In this document: in pieces, positions 1 to 13,708 of the stretch
Position numbering within the stretch: position 1 is the first letter of the stretch
Layout: each line of letters starts with the position of its first letter
Assembly (NCBI GenBank): GCA_963733085.1
Contig: CAVTBY010000015.1
Span: 97,939-161,938, forward strand
Reading direction: 5' to 3'
Length of the DNA stretch: 64,000 nucleotides
From: Desertimonas sp963733085
GTDB taxonomy: Bacteria; Actinomycetota; Acidimicrobiia; Acidimicrobiales; Ilumatobacteraceae
Notes under the pieces: generated by a model
What the model saw: only the letters and a program-made list of their open reading frames with translations
Told to the model about the DNA's origin: nothing
Databases searched by the model: none
Translations under genes and position numbers: made by a program

Positions 1-22
1 CGTCGTCGCTGCTACGGCCGCC

Positions 23-343
23 GTGCACTCGACAGCGACGAAGGGGACGGTGCGGATGCTGGTAGGACTGAGCGCCGGGCTGCTCACGTGGATCATCGCC
101 GGCATCGTGATCGGCGACGGCATCGGTGCCTTCGTCGCCGCGGTCGCAGTCGCTGCCGGTGGTGCGCTTGCCCTCGCCGTTTGGGCTCCGCTGACGCGGG
201 CCGTGGCAGCAGTGTGGGGCGGCCTGCGGGCGCGTGATCGAGGAGGTCTGATGAAACCAGTTCTCGCTGCGCGCGCCGCCGTGGTCGACGCTGTCGGCGC
301 GGCTCTTGAATCGGCGACGGCAACCGAGTTGGTGGGTCGCTGA
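23..343 (+). CDS. Small membrane protein, 5' end uncertain (function unknown)
   Basis: A short ORF open at the left edge of the window. GTG at 23 is the first start visible, but the frame has no stop upstream, so the real start may lie outside. Residues of about 12-36 and 38-60 form two hydrophobic stretches rich in Ala, Gly, Val and Ile, followed by a basic segment and an Ala/Val-rich amphipathic tail. No recognisable domain. Its stop lies 2 bp before the next gene, so the two are probably cotranscribed. Nothing in the sequence assigns a function. Confidence 0.5.
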   Translation: MHSTATKGTVRMLVGLSAGLLTWIIAGIVIGDGIGAFVAAVAVAAGGALALAVWAPLTRAVAAVWGGLRARDRGGLMKPVLAARAAVVDAVGAALESATATELVGR

Positions 344-345
344 CG

Positions 346-1404
346 ATGGTCGACGAGAAGCGCCGGGCATCACCTCGCAGCATCGTCATTCGGGCAATCG
401 TCATCGCCGTCGCCTTGGCGCTTTCCGGGTTCGTGCTCGTCAACGCCTTCGACGATCTCGATCCCGCGGAGATCGTCGACTCGCTGCAGTCCCTTGAGGA
501 CGCCGAGCTGATCTCCTTGGCCGGGATGTGGATCCTGTGGATCGCCTCTCAGGGCCTGCAGACGGCGTCGCTCATCGAGGGATTGCCGGTGCGCCGTGGG
601 GTTGTCGCGTTCCTCGGTCCGGCGGCGATCGCCTCGATCATCCCGGGGCCAAGCGATCTTCCCGTTCGCTACCGGATGCTCACGTCGTGGGGCCGTGACA
701 CGGCCGAGGCGACGCTCGCCGTCGGCGCCGGCGGGCTGTTCAGCATCGGGATCAAGCTCGTGCTGCCGGTGATCGCGGCCATCGGTCTGATTCTTTCCGA
801 CTCCCCGATCGAAGGGTCACTGCGCACGGTCGTGGTCATCGCTTTGATCGTCGGTCTCGTGCTCGTTGCGGTCGCCTTCGTTTTCAGCTCGCCGCGGCGG
901 ACCGAGCGCGTCGGGCGGCTGGTCGATCCGGTCTGGCGATTTGCACTCCGTCTACTCCGCAAGGAGGACCGCGACGACCTCGGCGTGCGTTTGGTCGCCG
1001 TGCGCGAACGGGCCGTGGCGACGCTGCGCGAAAGATGGCTCGTCGCGACGTGGGGGACGATCCTCACCGCTGGCGCCCGTTATGCCCTGCTCCTGCTTGC
1101 CCTGCGCTTCACGGGGGTGCCGGAGGACGCGCTGACCTGGACCGAGGTCTTCATCGTCTTTGCCCTTGTCCAGGGACTTACCGTGATCCCGATCACCGCC
1201 GGCGACGCCGGCGTCGCCGAGGTCGCCTACATCGGCCTACTCACCGCCGCCGCAGGGAGCGAGTACGTCAACTCCGTGTCGGCGGCGGTGATCCTGTTCC
1301 GCGTCCTGACCTGGCTCCTGATCATTCCCATCGGCCTCGCCGTCCTCGCCTATTGGAGCCGATCGGTCGCGAACAAACCGGCGGCGGCAGTCACGAGCGA
1401 GTGA
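346..1404 (+). CDS. Flippase-like / lysylphosphatidylglycerol synthase TM-domain family protein (UPF0104-like)
   Basis: A 352-residue polytopic membrane protein with about eight hydrophobic segments. Its layout matches the lysylphosphatidylglycerol synthetase transmembrane-region family (also called flippase-like): a conserved G-P-x-D-L-P-V-R-Y stretch near residue 105, a long amphipathic Arg-rich loop in the middle, and a late G-D-A-G-V-A-E motif near residue 286. There is no catalytic aminoacyl-transferase domain, so it is probably a lipid or polyprenol transporter-like protein, not a complete MprF. It follows the upstream small membrane ORF by 2 bp. The family call is good; the substrate is unknown. 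Confidence 0.72.
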   Translation: MVDEKRRASPRSIVIRAIVIAVALALSGFVLVNAFDDLDPAEIVDSLQSLEDAELISLAGMWILWIASQGLQTASLIEGLPVRRGVVAFLGPAAIASIIPGPSDLPVRYRMLTSWGRDTAEATLAVGAGGLFSIGIKLVLPVIAAIGLILSDSPIEGSLRTVVVIALIVGLVLVAVAFVFSSPRRTERVGRLVDPVWRFALRLLRKEDRDDLGVRLVAVRERAVATLRERWLVATWGTILTAGARYALLLLALRFTGVPEDALTWTEVFIVFALVQGLTVIPITAGDAGVAEVAYIGLLTAAAGSEYVNSVSAAVILFRVLTWLLIIPIGLAVLAYWSRSVANKPAAAVTSE

Positions 1405-1452
1405 GCGCCAGCGAACGAGCGGCCAAATGCGGCCTGCGTGGCCGGGGAACGC
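1403..1452 (+). repeat. 50-bp dispersed repeat B, copy 1
   Basis: This block begins in the stop codon of the flippase-like gene. It matches positions 12463-12512 in inverted orientation at about 45 of 50 bases. Shared words include GAGCGCCAGCGA, GAGCGGCCA and GCGTGGCCGGGGAACGC. The copy sits 8 bp before a hairpin repeat of a different family (1461-1502). It looks like a REP-type intergenic repeat; its role is unknown. Confidence 0.7.
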
Positions 1453-1460
1453 AATGAACG

Positions 1461-1502
1461 GTGTTTAGGGGACCGTTCCGTCACCTAAACACCCATCGGT
1501 TG
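1461..1502 (+). repeat. Hairpin repeat ending CACCCATCGGTTG, copy 1
   Basis: An inverted repeat GTGTTTAGG / CCTAAACAC encloses a GACCGTTCCGTC core, followed by CCATCGGTTG. The GAC...GTC core and the CACCCATCGGTTG end recur at 33919-33970 and 53636-53674. The repeat ends 12 bp before the ATG of the SLC13 permease, so it could form a structured leader on that message. Confidence 0.75.
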
Positions 1503-1514
1503 GATGCCTCACCT

Positions 1515-3089
1515 ATGGTGCCCCGGGTGGCTGACAGCACGATTGTGTTCCTGATTCTTGCCGGCGTCGTCGTGCTGTTCGTCTCCAATCGAGTCCCCGT
1601 CGAGGTCGTCGCTATCGGCACGGCACTGTCGCTGTGGGCCACCGACGTCCTCGATCTGAATCAGGCGCTCGCCGGATTCGGCGATCCGACCGTGCTGTTC
1701 ATCGCCTCACTCTTCGTCGTCAGCGAGGCGCTCGACGCCACCGGCGTGACTGCGTGGGCCGGGCAGCAACTCGTCGCTCGAGCGGGCGAGAGCAGACAGC
1801 GCCTGCTCGTGCTGATGATGTTGATGTGTGCCGCACTGACGGCCTTCATCAGCGTCAACGGGGCGGTGGCAGCACTCGTTCCTGTCGTCGTCGTCACGGC
1901 GGTCAAGCTGCGGACACCGTCGTCGCAACTGATGATGCCGCTGGCGTTCGCCGCCCACGCCGGATCGATGCTGACGCTCACGGGGTCGCCCGTGAACGTG
2001 CTCGTCTCGGAGGCGGCCGACGACGCTGGTGCCGACCCCTTCGGGTACTTCGAGTTCACCCTTGTCGGCATCCCGCTGCTCGTCGGCACCATCGTCATCG
2101 TCGTCTTGTTCGGCAACCGCTTGCTCCCGCATCGCAACGCCCGCTACATGCCGGCCGACTTCAGCGACCAGGCCCGCGTGCTGCTCGAGAACTACGAGCT
2201 TGACCAGGAAGCCGGCGGTGAACTGTTCAGTCGGAAGTCAGGCGTGGCCGAGGTCGTCGTCCGCCCACGGTCCGGTTTGATCGGGGAGACGGCGTTCCCG
2301 GGGATGGTCACGGAGAGCGGCGACCTCGTCGTGCTCGCCGTCCATCGCAAGGGTGAGGACCTCGGACCCAAGGAGGTCCCTCTCGCGGCCGGTGACGTGA
2401 TGCTGCTGAAGGGCACCTGGGACGCCCTCGCCATCAACCTCGAGGATCCCGATGTGCTCGTCGTCGACGAACCGCGGGTCGTGCGCCGCCAGGTCGTTCC
2501 ACTCGGCCCCGGTGCCAAACGCACGCTCGTCATCGTCGCGGCGATGGTGGTGCTGCTCGCCACCGGCGCGGTCCCCGCTGCGGTGGCCGGGCTGTTGGCC
2601 GCCGGGGCGCTGATCCTGACCAGGGTGATGACGATGGAGTCTGCGTACCGCGGGATCAACTGGACGACGATCGTTCTCGTCGCCGGGATGATCCCGCTGT
2701 CCACGGCGATGCAGGTCAGCGGCGCCGCCGACAAGGTGGCCGACGGCCTGCTCGATGTCGTCGGCGGGCCGTACACGCTGCTGATCGGCCTGTTCGTCGT
2801 GATCGCCGTGCTCGGTCAACTGATCAGCAACACGGCCACGGCGCTGATCGTCATCCCCGTGGCGATCGCCGCGGCAAACGAGCTCGACGTGTCGGTGCGG
2901 CCCGTGCTGATGTTCGTCACCGTGATCTCGTCGGCGGCCTTGCTCACGCCCGTCGCCACCCCGGCCAATCTGATGGTGATGGGGCCGGGCGGATATCGCT
3001 TCGGCGACTACGCCAAGCTCGGCCTGCCGCTGCTCGTCTGGTACTTCGTGATCGGCGTCGGCCTCGTCCCCGTCTTCTGGAGCTTCTGA
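1515..3089 (+). CDS. SLC13-family (DASS/ArsB-like) permease with TrkA-C domain
   Basis: A large ion-transporter-superfamily permease of about 525 residues. The first half has four to six hydrophobic helices and a conserved N-x-A-x-A-A-L-V-P-type segment. A hydrophilic insertion at about residues 235-330 resembles an RCK/TrkA-C ligand-binding domain. The C-terminal half repeats the helical pattern, with an S-N-T-A-T-A motif near residue 455 typical of the SLC13/CitMHS group. The likely substrates are dicarboxylates, sulfate or similar anions; the sequence does not decide. ATG at 1515 is chosen because the frame further upstream is occupied by the hairpin repeat; GTG at 1527 is an alternative. 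Confidence 0.8.
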   Translation: MVPRVADSTIVFLILAGVVVLFVSNRVPVEVVAIGTALSLWATDVLDLNQALAGFGDPTVLFIASLFVVSEALDATGVTAWAGQQLVARAGESRQRLLVLMMLMCAALTAFISVNGAVAALVPVVVVTAVKLRTPSSQLMMPLAFAAHAGSMLTLTGSPVNVLVSEAADDAGADPFGYFEFTLVGIPLLVGTIVIVVLFGNRLLPHRNARYMPADFSDQARVLLENYELDQEAGGELFSRKSGVAEVVVRPRSGLIGETAFPGMVTESGDLVVLAVHRKGEDLGPKEVPLAAGDVMLLKGTWDALAINLEDPDVLVVDEPRVVRRQVVPLGPGAKRTLVIVAAMVVLLATGAVPAAVAGLLAAGALILTRVMTMESAYRGINWTTIVLVAGMIPLSTAMQVSGAADKVADGLLDVVGGPYTLLIGLFVVIAVLGQLISNTATALIVIPVAIAAANELDVSVRPVLMFVTVISSAALLTPVATPANLMVMGPGGYRFGDYAKLGLPLLVWYFVIGVGLVPVFWSF

Positions 3090-3168
3090 GTTGACCATGA
3101 TGAGCGCAGACGAGGACGGCTGAGCTGGCTGTGCTAGAACCCTTGTCGCCAAAATCCTGGAGGAAGCG

Positions 3169-4686
3169 ATGACGAACGCCCCTGCTACCGCAACCTTCGA
3201 CCCAGTTCCGTCGGTGCTACGCGTCGACGCCGTGCAGATCGGCATCGCCCCGGTCGCACCCAAGAGCGCAACCGCGATCGGAGTGCCGGTTGGCGCCCGC
3301 GGTGGCGTCGGCGAGACGTTGGGCGTCGACCGGAAACAGCTCAAGGCCGCCGGTTTCGACGCGACGGTCGGCTCGACCGTCGTGGTTCCCGGAGCCGGCG
3401 GTGGCGCAGCCGTGGCGGTCGGCATCGGTGAGTCGGGGAAGCTCGACGTCGCCGGGCTGCGCAACGCAGCCGCGGCGTTCGCCCGCGCCGCGTCGTCGCA
3501 CGCCCGGCTGGCGTTCAGCCTCGACGGGGTCGATTCCGTGGCTCCCGAGCAGGCGGCGCAGGCGGTGGTCGAGGGAGTGCTGCTGGCGCGCTACAGCTAC
3601 GACTCGCTGCGGAGCCGACCGCGTGGCAACGCCGTGACGAGGCTCACGATCGTCGGCCGACGCCGACGACAAGCAGTCGCTGACCGTCGGCGCCGCTCGC
3701 GGCAAGGCGCTTGGCCGCCGCGACCCAGCTCGCCCGCGATCTCGCCAACACGCCGCACAGCCACCTCACCGCGACTCGCCTCGCTGAGGTCGCCGAGGCG
3801 ATCGGTGCCGAACGTGGGTTGGACGTCGAGATCTTCGACAAGGCGCAGCTCGTCGAGATGGGCTGCGGCGGTCTGCTCGGCGTCAACCGGGGCAGCACCG
3901 AGGAGCCGCGGATGATCAAGCTGACGTACCGGCCCGTCGGCGAGCCGACCGGGCCGGCTGGCACTCGTCGGCAAGGGGATCATGTACGACTCGGGCGGCA
4001 TCGCCCTCAAGCCCGGCGACGAGGTCCACGCCCAGATGAAGAACGACATGTCCGGTGCCGCGGCGATCCTCGCGGCGATGGCCGAGCTCGGCGACCTCGG
4101 CTGCACGGCGCAGGTCACCGGCTGGTTGATGTGCACCGACAACATGCCGTCCGGTACGGCGCTGGCGCTCGGCGACGTGATCACCGCGCGTGGTGGCAAG
4201 ACCATCGAGGTGATCAACTCCGACGCCGAGGGACGCCTGGTGATGTCCGACGCCCTCGTGCTGGCGACCGAGGAGCCGAACGACGCGATCGTCGACATCG
4301 CCACGCTCACCGGAGCGTGCATGCGCGCCCTCGGCACCCAGGTCGCCGGCGTCATGGGAAGCAACCAGGACCTCGTCGACCAGGTCCGCGCCGCCGCCGA
4401 GGCCACCGACGAGCCGGTGTGGCAACTCCCGCTCGAGCAGCGCTACCGCAGCGAGATCGATTCGACGATCGCCGACATCAAGAACCTCGGCGGTGCCAAC
4501 GCCGGTGCCATCACCGCCGCGTTGTTCCTCGCCGAGTTCGTCGGCGACGTGCCGTGGGCGCACATCGACATCGCCGGCACCGCGTGGTCGGGTGGCGACG
4601 CCGGTTGGCAGACCGCTGGCTGCACCGGCTTCGGGGCCCGCCTGCTCGCCGAGCTGGCGGTCCACTTCTCGCCGCCGACGTCGTGA
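3169..4686 (+). CDS. pepA: Leucyl aminopeptidase (M17 family), three apparent frameshifts
   Basis: A cytosolic M17 metallo-aminopeptidase that removes N-terminal residues from peptides. A GGAGG ribosome site precedes ATG 3169. The C-terminal catalytic domain is clear: G-K-G-I-M-Y-D-S-G-G (metal-binding Lys/Asp), K-N-D-M-S-G-A-A, and N-S-D-A-E-G-R-L-V carrying the Asp, Glu and Arg of the active site. The gene is readable only across three joins, near 3650, 3712 and 3955. Each is explained by one extra base, and all three fall at a GGCC string. The total length of about 505 residues fits the family. I treat it as intact with consensus errors. An AbgT-type transporter follows, so the pair could serve peptide or aminoacyl-compound salvage. 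Confidence 0.85.
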
Positions 4687-4733
4687 CAAGCTGAGACTGC
4701 CCACCGCCTCGAGCCCTGCAAGGGAGGATGCCG

Positions 4734-6406
4734 ATGTCGGAGTCCGCTGGTAACGCTGGTTTGGCCGCGCCGGTCGAGGAGCCGGTCAAGCGCGGTGGCA
4801 TGCAACGTGTGCTCGACGGCATCGAGAAGGTCGGCAACAAGGTGCCCCACCCGGCGATCATCTTCGTCGGCCTGTGCGTGCTCGTGATCGTGCTCTCGGC
4901 GATCCTCGCCGCCTTCGACGTCAGCGTCACCTACGACGTCGCCGTGCAGCCGCCACTGGTGGCCGAGCAGGAGTACGTCGGTGGTTCGGTGGTCCCCGAA
5001 CCGGAGATCTCGCCGGACCAGTACCTCAACGACGAGATCGACATCGTCCAGGAGACGACGGAGATCGAGAGCCTGCTCAGCACCGACGGCGTCCGCTTCC
5101 TGTTCTCGTCGTTCGTCAACAACTTCGCCAGCTTCAGCGTCGTCGCCGTCGTCTTCGTGGCGATGATCGGCGTCGGCGTCGCCGAAGAGGCGGGGATGAT
5201 GGCGGCGCTGATCCGCAAGCTCGTCAAGGCCGCCCCGCCGGCGACGCTGGCGTTCATCATCGTGTTCGTCGGCGGGCCTGTCGAGCATCGCCACCGATGC
5301 CGGTTACCTGATCCTCGTCCCGCTGGGTGCGGCGGCGTTCTACAGCATCGGTCGCCACCCGCTCGCCGGGCTGGTCGCCGCCTACGCCGGCGTCAGTGCG
5401 GCGTTCGCCGTCAACATCTTGATCACGCCGCTCGACAGCCTGCTCACCGAGGTGACCAACGAGGCGATCGCCCTCGCCGACCCGGACCTGTCGATCGACC
5501 TCACCGCCAACTTGTGGTTCAACATCGTGTCGACGTTCGCCATGGCGATCGTGATGACGTTCATCGTGCAGCGGATCACCGAGCCGGCGCTCGGCAAGTA
5601 CGTCCCCGACGCCGACATCGACCTTCCCGGAGGAGGAGATTCCCGAGGGCGAGGGGCGCGGCCTGCGGTTCGCCACCTACGGCCTGCTCGCAGGACTGGC
5701 GGGCATCGTGTTGTTGACGGCGCCGTCGGGTGCCCCGTTGCGCAATCCGGAGACCGGCTCGATCTTCAACAACTCGCCGTTGATGGAGAGCTTGATCTTC
5801 ATCATCACGATGCTGTTCTTGATCATGGGCATCTGCTTCGGGATCGGGGCGAAGACGATCTCCAGCAGCACCGACGTGATCAACGCGATCACCAAGACGT
5901 TCGCCGGGCTCTCCGGGCTGATCTTCATGCTGTTGCTGATCAGCCAGTTCATCGCCTACTTCAACTTCAGCAACATCCCCACGATCGTCGCCGTGAACAT
6001 GGCCGACTGGCTCGAGGGCGCCGACATCGGTGCCCTGTGGCTGCTGATCGGCTTCATCCTCGTGATCGTGATCCTCGACCTGATCATGCCCGGGGCGCTG
6101 CCGAAGTGGGCGATCTTCGCCCCGATCTTCGTCCCCTTGTTCCTCCGCCTCGACGTCGCACCGCAGACCGTGCTCGCCGCCTACCGCGTCGGCGACGGTC
6201 CGGCCAACGTGATCACGCCGCTGATGGTGTACCTGCCGTTCATCGTCCTCGTCGCCCAGCGCTACAAGAAGGACGCCGGCCTCGGCACGATCATCTCGCT
6301 GATGTTGCCGTACACGATCATCGTGCTGGTCGCCTGGTTGTTCTTCTTCATCGCCTGGTACCTCATCGGCATCCCGATGGGCCCCGGCTACCCAGCCAAG
6401 CTGTAA
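4734..6406 (+). CDS. AbgT-family transporter, two apparent frameshifts
   Basis: An integral membrane transporter of the AbgT family (p-aminobenzoyl-glutamate and antimetabolite transporters), about 557 residues. The N-terminus is cytoplasmic and followed by the first helix (residues about 38-60), a long extracellular loop, and the conserved region S-I-A-T-D-A-G-Y-L-I-L-V-P near residue 185. A later G-D-G-P-A-N-V-I-T-P-L segment is also typical of the family. Joins near 5272 and 5632 each need removal of one G. ATG 4734 is preferred over ATG 4728 because GGGAGG at 4722-4727 is then spaced 6 bp away. The gene follows the M17 aminopeptidase by 47 bp. Confidence 0.83.
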
Positions 6407-6527
6407 GGCGGCGCCGCCGGCTGTCTTGTCAGCGAACACGACGTCGGCGGTCGTGTATTCCTGACACAGACGACCTCGGTGGCCCGCCGGACCCCGTCTG
6501 GGAGGCCCCGGTAGGCTTGCTACCCGC

Positions 6528-9455
<2,928 letters not shown>

Positions 9456-9674
9456 TTTCGACCTCACTCGCTTCGCTCGCTGCGCTCGCTCGCTCCGTTC
9501 GGCCGAGCTCGAAGCAGCGGCCTGCGGCCGCACTGCAGAATCTCCGCAGGTCGACCGGCAGAGCCGGATCGACCTGCAGGCCACCCCAGCCGAGCCAAAG
9601 CGCTCGGCCGGGGACCCCGGCAAGACCCACCCACCCGGCTCCGGCAGGAGCCTCTGCCCCCCGCACCCCCCGCC

Positions 9675-10797
9675 GTGGATCGCAGAGCGCCCTCGGTGCG
9701 TGATTTCACCGACGACCTCCGCGAGCAGCGGCGGCGGCTCGACGAGGCTGCCGGGTATCTCGACATCGCTCACGCCCGGACGCGGATGAGCGAGGTCGAG
9801 GCGGAGATGTCTCGTCCGGACCTGTGGGACGACGCCGACTACGCCAAGGCGTTGAACGCCGAGTACGCCAACCTCCGCGACGACCTGGCGACCTACGACG
9901 GTCTCGAGCAGGCGCTCTCGGACGCCGAGGTGCTGCACGAGCTGGCCCGCGACGAGGGCGACGAGTCCCAGGAACCCGACATCGAGGCGGCGATCACCGA
10001 CGTCTCCAACCGTCTCGACCAGCTCGACCTGCGCAGCCTGTTCACCGGTCCCCACGACGACGTCCGACGCGATCGTGCAGATCAACGCCAAGGACGGTGG
10101 CGTCGACGCCCAGGACTGGAGCGAGATGCTCCTGCGCATGTACGAGCGCTGGTCGGATCGCCGCGGCTTCACGATCACGGTCAACGGGATCTCCGAGGGC
10201 ACGGAGGCGGGCATCCTGTCGGCCGAGGCGACGATCTCCGGGCGCTACGCCTACGGCTTGCTCGTCGGCGAGCGGGGCACCCACCGTCTCGTGCGGATCA
10301 GCCCGTTCGACAACCAGGGGCGTCGCCAGACGAGCTTCGCTGCCGTGCAGGTGTGGCCGGTGATGGACGCGCCCGACGTCGAGCTCAACGACGCCGACGT
10401 CAAGATGGAGGTGTTCCGCGCCTCGGGCGCTGGCGGCCAGCACGTCAACAAGACGTCGTCCGCAGTCCGTCTGATCCACGAACCGACCGGCCTCGTGGCC
10501 AGCTCGCAGGAGGAGCGCAGCCAGCTGCAGAACCGGGAGCGGGCGATGTCGCGGCTCAAGGCGATGCTCGCCGCCAAGGTCGAGGAGGAGCACGCCGCCG
10601 AGCTCGATGCGATCGGCGGCAAGCAGGCCCAGGTCGGCTGGGGGAGCCAGATCCGCAGCTACGTGCTGCAGCCCTACCAGATGGTCAAGGACCTGCGCAC
10701 CGACGTCGAGTCGGGCAACGTGGCGGCGGTGCTCGACGGCGATCTCGACGAGTTCATGGAGGGCTACCTCCGCTGGCGCCGACGCACGGCGAACTGA
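9675..10797 (+). CDS. prfB: Peptide chain release factor 2, one apparent frameshift
   Basis: Catalyses peptide release at UGA and UAA codons. The catalytic loop S-G-A-G-G-Q-H-V-N-K and the codon-recognition S-P-F tripeptide (in R-I-S-P-F-D-N-Q-G-R) identify RF2, not RF1. The frame changes near 10064, where one surplus G splits D-D from S-D-A-I-V-Q-I-N. The position (about codon 130) and the absence of an in-frame TGA show this is not the programmed prfB shift of E. coli. GTG 9675 is used; GTG 9696 (V-R-D-F-T-D-D) is equally plausible. The 220-bp gap after secA holds CGCT-rich simple sequence and small GC palindromes but no gene. ftsE follows. Confidence 0.92.
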
Positions 10798-10863
10798 CGC
10801 GACGCCGTCGCACCGGCGCTCCGACGGTAGGCTGCCGATCGCTCGCTCGTAACGAAACCGACA

Positions 10864-11541
<678 letters not shown>

Positions 11542-11557
11542 AGATGCTCGGTTAGAG

Positions 11558-12460
11558 ATGCTCGGTCGATTCACCTATGTGCTGCGCGAGACGTGGGCGA
11601 GCTTTCGCCGCAACGTCACGCTGACGGTCGCGGCGATCATCACGTCGGCCGTCGCCCTGCTCATCTTCGGCCTCACGCTGTACGTCCAGAAGGGTTTCGA
11701 CAACACGGTGGCGCGCTGGGAGGGCGGCGTCGAGATGATCGTCACGGTCAACCCCGAGGCGACCGACGATCAGCGCACGATCATCGAGCAGACGCTCGGC
11801 GACAACTCGGCACTGGTCGAGGACTACCAGTACTGCAACGTCGAGTGCTCGCTCGCCGAGGCCGACGTGCTGTTCGCCGGCGACCCGACGGTGCGTTCGC
11901 AGCTGACCGAGCAGAACATCCCGAGGTCGTACCGGGTCGTGCCGCGGGACGGGACGAACCTCGACGACATGCAGTCACTCGACGAGACACTGCAGGGCGT
12001 CCCCAACGTGCGCAGCATCGTCTATCCGGGCGACTGGGTCGAGGTCGTCAGCAAGGTCAAGGGCTTCGTCGGCCTGTTCACGCTGATCCTGTCGATCCTC
12101 CTGCTGCTCGCCGCCATCCTGCTGATCTGGAACACGATCCGAACGGCGATGTTTGCCAGACGCAGGGAGATCGAGGTGATGAAGCTCGTCGGCGCGACCG
12201 ACTGGTTCATCCGCATCCCGTTCATGCTCGAAGGTCTGATCCAGGGACTCGTCGGGGCGCTGTGCGCGAACGCTGCGCTGTGGCTGATCAACAACCGTTG
12301 GACCGCCGGCGTCGAGGACTTCCCGTCGCAGAGTGGACTCGAGGCGATGGTCGTCGACGGCGACTTCCAGGCCACCCGGATGCTCGTCATCCTGATCATC
12401 GGCATGGCCGCCGGCGCCATCGGCTCCGGCATCGCCGCGAGCCGCTTCCTCGACGTCTAG
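11558..12460 (+). CDS. ftsX: Cell-division permease FtsX
   Basis: The membrane partner of FtsE. It has 300 residues with a cytoplasmic N-terminus, a first helix at about residues 22-45, a large extracytoplasmic domain with two cysteines (Y-C-N-V-E-C) that could form a disulfide, and three C-terminal helices. The extracellular loop length and an R-R-R-E-I-E-V-M-K-L-V-G-A motif after helix 2 are typical. smpB, often next to ftsEX in actinobacteria, is instead at 35.5 kb. Confidence 0.94.
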   Translation: MLGRFTYVLRETWASFRRNVTLTVAAIITSAVALLIFGLTLYVQKGFDNTVARWEGGVEMIVTVNPEATDDQRTIIEQTLGDNSALVEDYQYCNVECSLAEADVLFAGDPTVRSQLTEQNIPRSYRVVPRDGTNLDDMQSLDETLQGVPNVRSIVYPGDWVEVVSKVKGFVGLFTLILSILLLLAAILLIWNTIRTAMFARRREIEVMKLVGATDWFIRIPFMLEGLIQGLVGALCANAALWLINNRWTAGVEDFPSQSGLEAMVVDGDFQATRMLVILIIGMAAGAIGSGIAASRFLDV

Positions 12461-12462
12461 CA

Positions 12463-12512
12463 GCGTTCCCCGGCCACGCAGGCCGTTGCTGGCCGCTCCC
12501 TCGCTGGCGCTC
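12463..12512 (-). repeat. 50-bp dispersed repeat B, copy 2
   Basis: An inverted copy of the block at 1403-1452. It begins 2 bp after the ftsX stop codon and shares the core words GCGTGGCCGGGGAACGC and GAGCGCCAGCGA when read on the minus strand. Both copies touch or nearly touch a stop codon, which suggests a 3'-end or intergenic REP-like element. Confidence 0.7.
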
Positions 12513-12556
12513 GGTCGCTCGCATCTGTGGTGACACGTCGCCTCACTGCGTAACCC

Positions 12557-13225
12557 TTACAGCTTGGTGATGACGGTGAGGCCGTCGCTGACGGGGAGGA
12601 TGTAGCTGGCGACTCGGGTGTCGGCGGCGATCGTGTCGTTGAAGTGGCGGATCGCCGTGAGGTTGGTGTCGTCGTCGTCCGTCGCCGCGTCGACGACGCG
12701 GCCGGACCACAGCGTGTTGTCGGCGAGGATCAGCCCGCCCTGACGCACCCGCGGGAGTAGCTCCTCGAAGTAGTTGACGTAGTTCGGCTTGTCGGCGTCG
12801 ACGAAGGCGACGTCGATCGACTCGCCGTGAGGCAGTGCCCGCAACGTGTCGAGTGCCGGTGCAACGCGGAGCTCGATGCGATCGGCGAGCCCCGCCTGCG
12901 CCCACGCCTCCTTGGCGATCGCCGTGTACTCCTCACTCACGTCGCAGCACAGCAGCCGGCCGCCGGGCTGCAATCCGCGGGCGATGCAGATCGACGAGTA
13001 CCCGGTGAACGTGCCGACCTCGACGGCGAACGTCGCTCTGGCAAGGCCCGTCAGGATCGTCAGCAGGGCGCCCTGGTCGGCACTCACCTGCATCACGGAG
13101 ACGTCTCCAAGCGTCGCCGTCTGGGTGCGCAACTCGTCGAGCACGGCGTCGGGCCGCGGGCTGGCGCGCTCGGCGATGTACGCCAAGATGCCGTCGTCGA
13201 TCCAATCTCGTTGCCGTGATGTCAT
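12557..13225 (-). CDS. SAM-dependent O-methyltransferase (family 3, catechol/caffeoyl-CoA type)
   Basis: A 222-residue class I methyltransferase of the O-methyltransferase family 3. It has the SAM-binding loop E-V-G-T-F-T-G-Y-S-S (about residues 70-79), the metal-binding V-D-A-D-K near residue 147 and the second metal ligand region A-D-N-T-L-W-S-G. Y-F-E-E-L-L-P completes the pattern. Members methylate hydroxyls of small molecules using Mg2+; the acceptor cannot be predicted. It is transcribed divergently from the truncated haemoglobin, with 54 bp between starts. Confidence 0.88.
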   Translation of the reverse strand: MTSRQRDWIDDGILAYIAERASPRPDAVLDELRTQTATLGDVSVMQVSADQGALLTILTGLARATFAVEVGTFTGYSSICIARGLQPGGRLLCCDVSEEYTAIAKEAWAQAGLADRIELRVAPALDTLRALPHGESIDVAFVDADKPNYVNYFEELLPRVRQGGLILADNTLWSGRVVDAATDDDDTNLTAIRHFNDTIAADTRVASYILPVSDGLTVITKL

Positions 13226-13279
13226 GCCGAGGACGCTAGCGAGCCATTCTCGGGGACCTCGTCGCTACCGTTCCCGCCG

Positions 13280-13708
13280 ATGGACATCCGGCCGACGATG
13301 TACGAGCGCGTCGGCGGGCGAGACTTCTTCGTCCGCCTCGTCGACACCTTCTACGAGGGCGTCGCCGCCGACCCAGTGCTCGGCCCGCTCTATCCGGAGC
13401 ATCCCGACTTCACGGGCGCGCGGCACCGGCTCACCCAGTTCCTCGTGCAGTACTGGGGCGGTCCGACCGACTACTCGGCCGAACGCGGCCACCCGCAGCT
13501 ACGGATGCGCCACCTCCGGTTCACGATCGGCACCGCCGAGCGCGACCGCTGGCTCACCCACATGGCGAGCGCCGTGGCCGCGACCACGCAAGATCTCGAC
13601 GGCGGTGACGTGATCGCCGCGGAACTGCTGGACTACTTCCGCCCGACCGCCGAGCATCTGCGCAACGACACCGGCTTGCCGATCACCTCGCCCACGTTCA
13701 GGACATGA
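13280..13708 (+). CDS. Truncated haemoglobin, group II (GlbO-like)
   Basis: A 142-residue globin of the TrHbII class. It has Y-E-R-V-G-G near the N-terminus, the B/E helix region L-Y-P-E-H-P, an L-R-M-R-H segment giving the proximal haem-binding His (about residue 76), and a Trp at the expected G8 position (D-R-W-L). Such proteins bind O2 and are linked to oxygen delivery or peroxide/NO chemistry. Its TGA overlaps the ATG of the following ABC ATPase, so it is cotranscribed with an exporter. Confidence 0.87.
   Translation: MDIRPTMYERVGGRDFFVRLVDTFYEGVAADPVLGPLYPEHPDFTGARHRLTQFLVQYWGGPTDYSAERGHPQLRMRHLRFTIGTAERDRWLTHMASAVAATTQDLDGGDVIAAELLDYFRPTAEHLRNDTGLPITSPTFRT

Noticed and set aside
2238..3464. 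A 408-codon minus-strand frame opposite the SLC13 gene and pepA start
   Set aside because: His/Asp/Arg-rich translation with no domain; typical antisense shadow.
9990..10080. Programmed +1 frameshift of prfB
   Set aside because: The known site is near codon 25 with an in-frame TGA and a Shine-Dalgarno-like sequence; here the shift is near codon 130 with no stop, so a surplus base is more likely.
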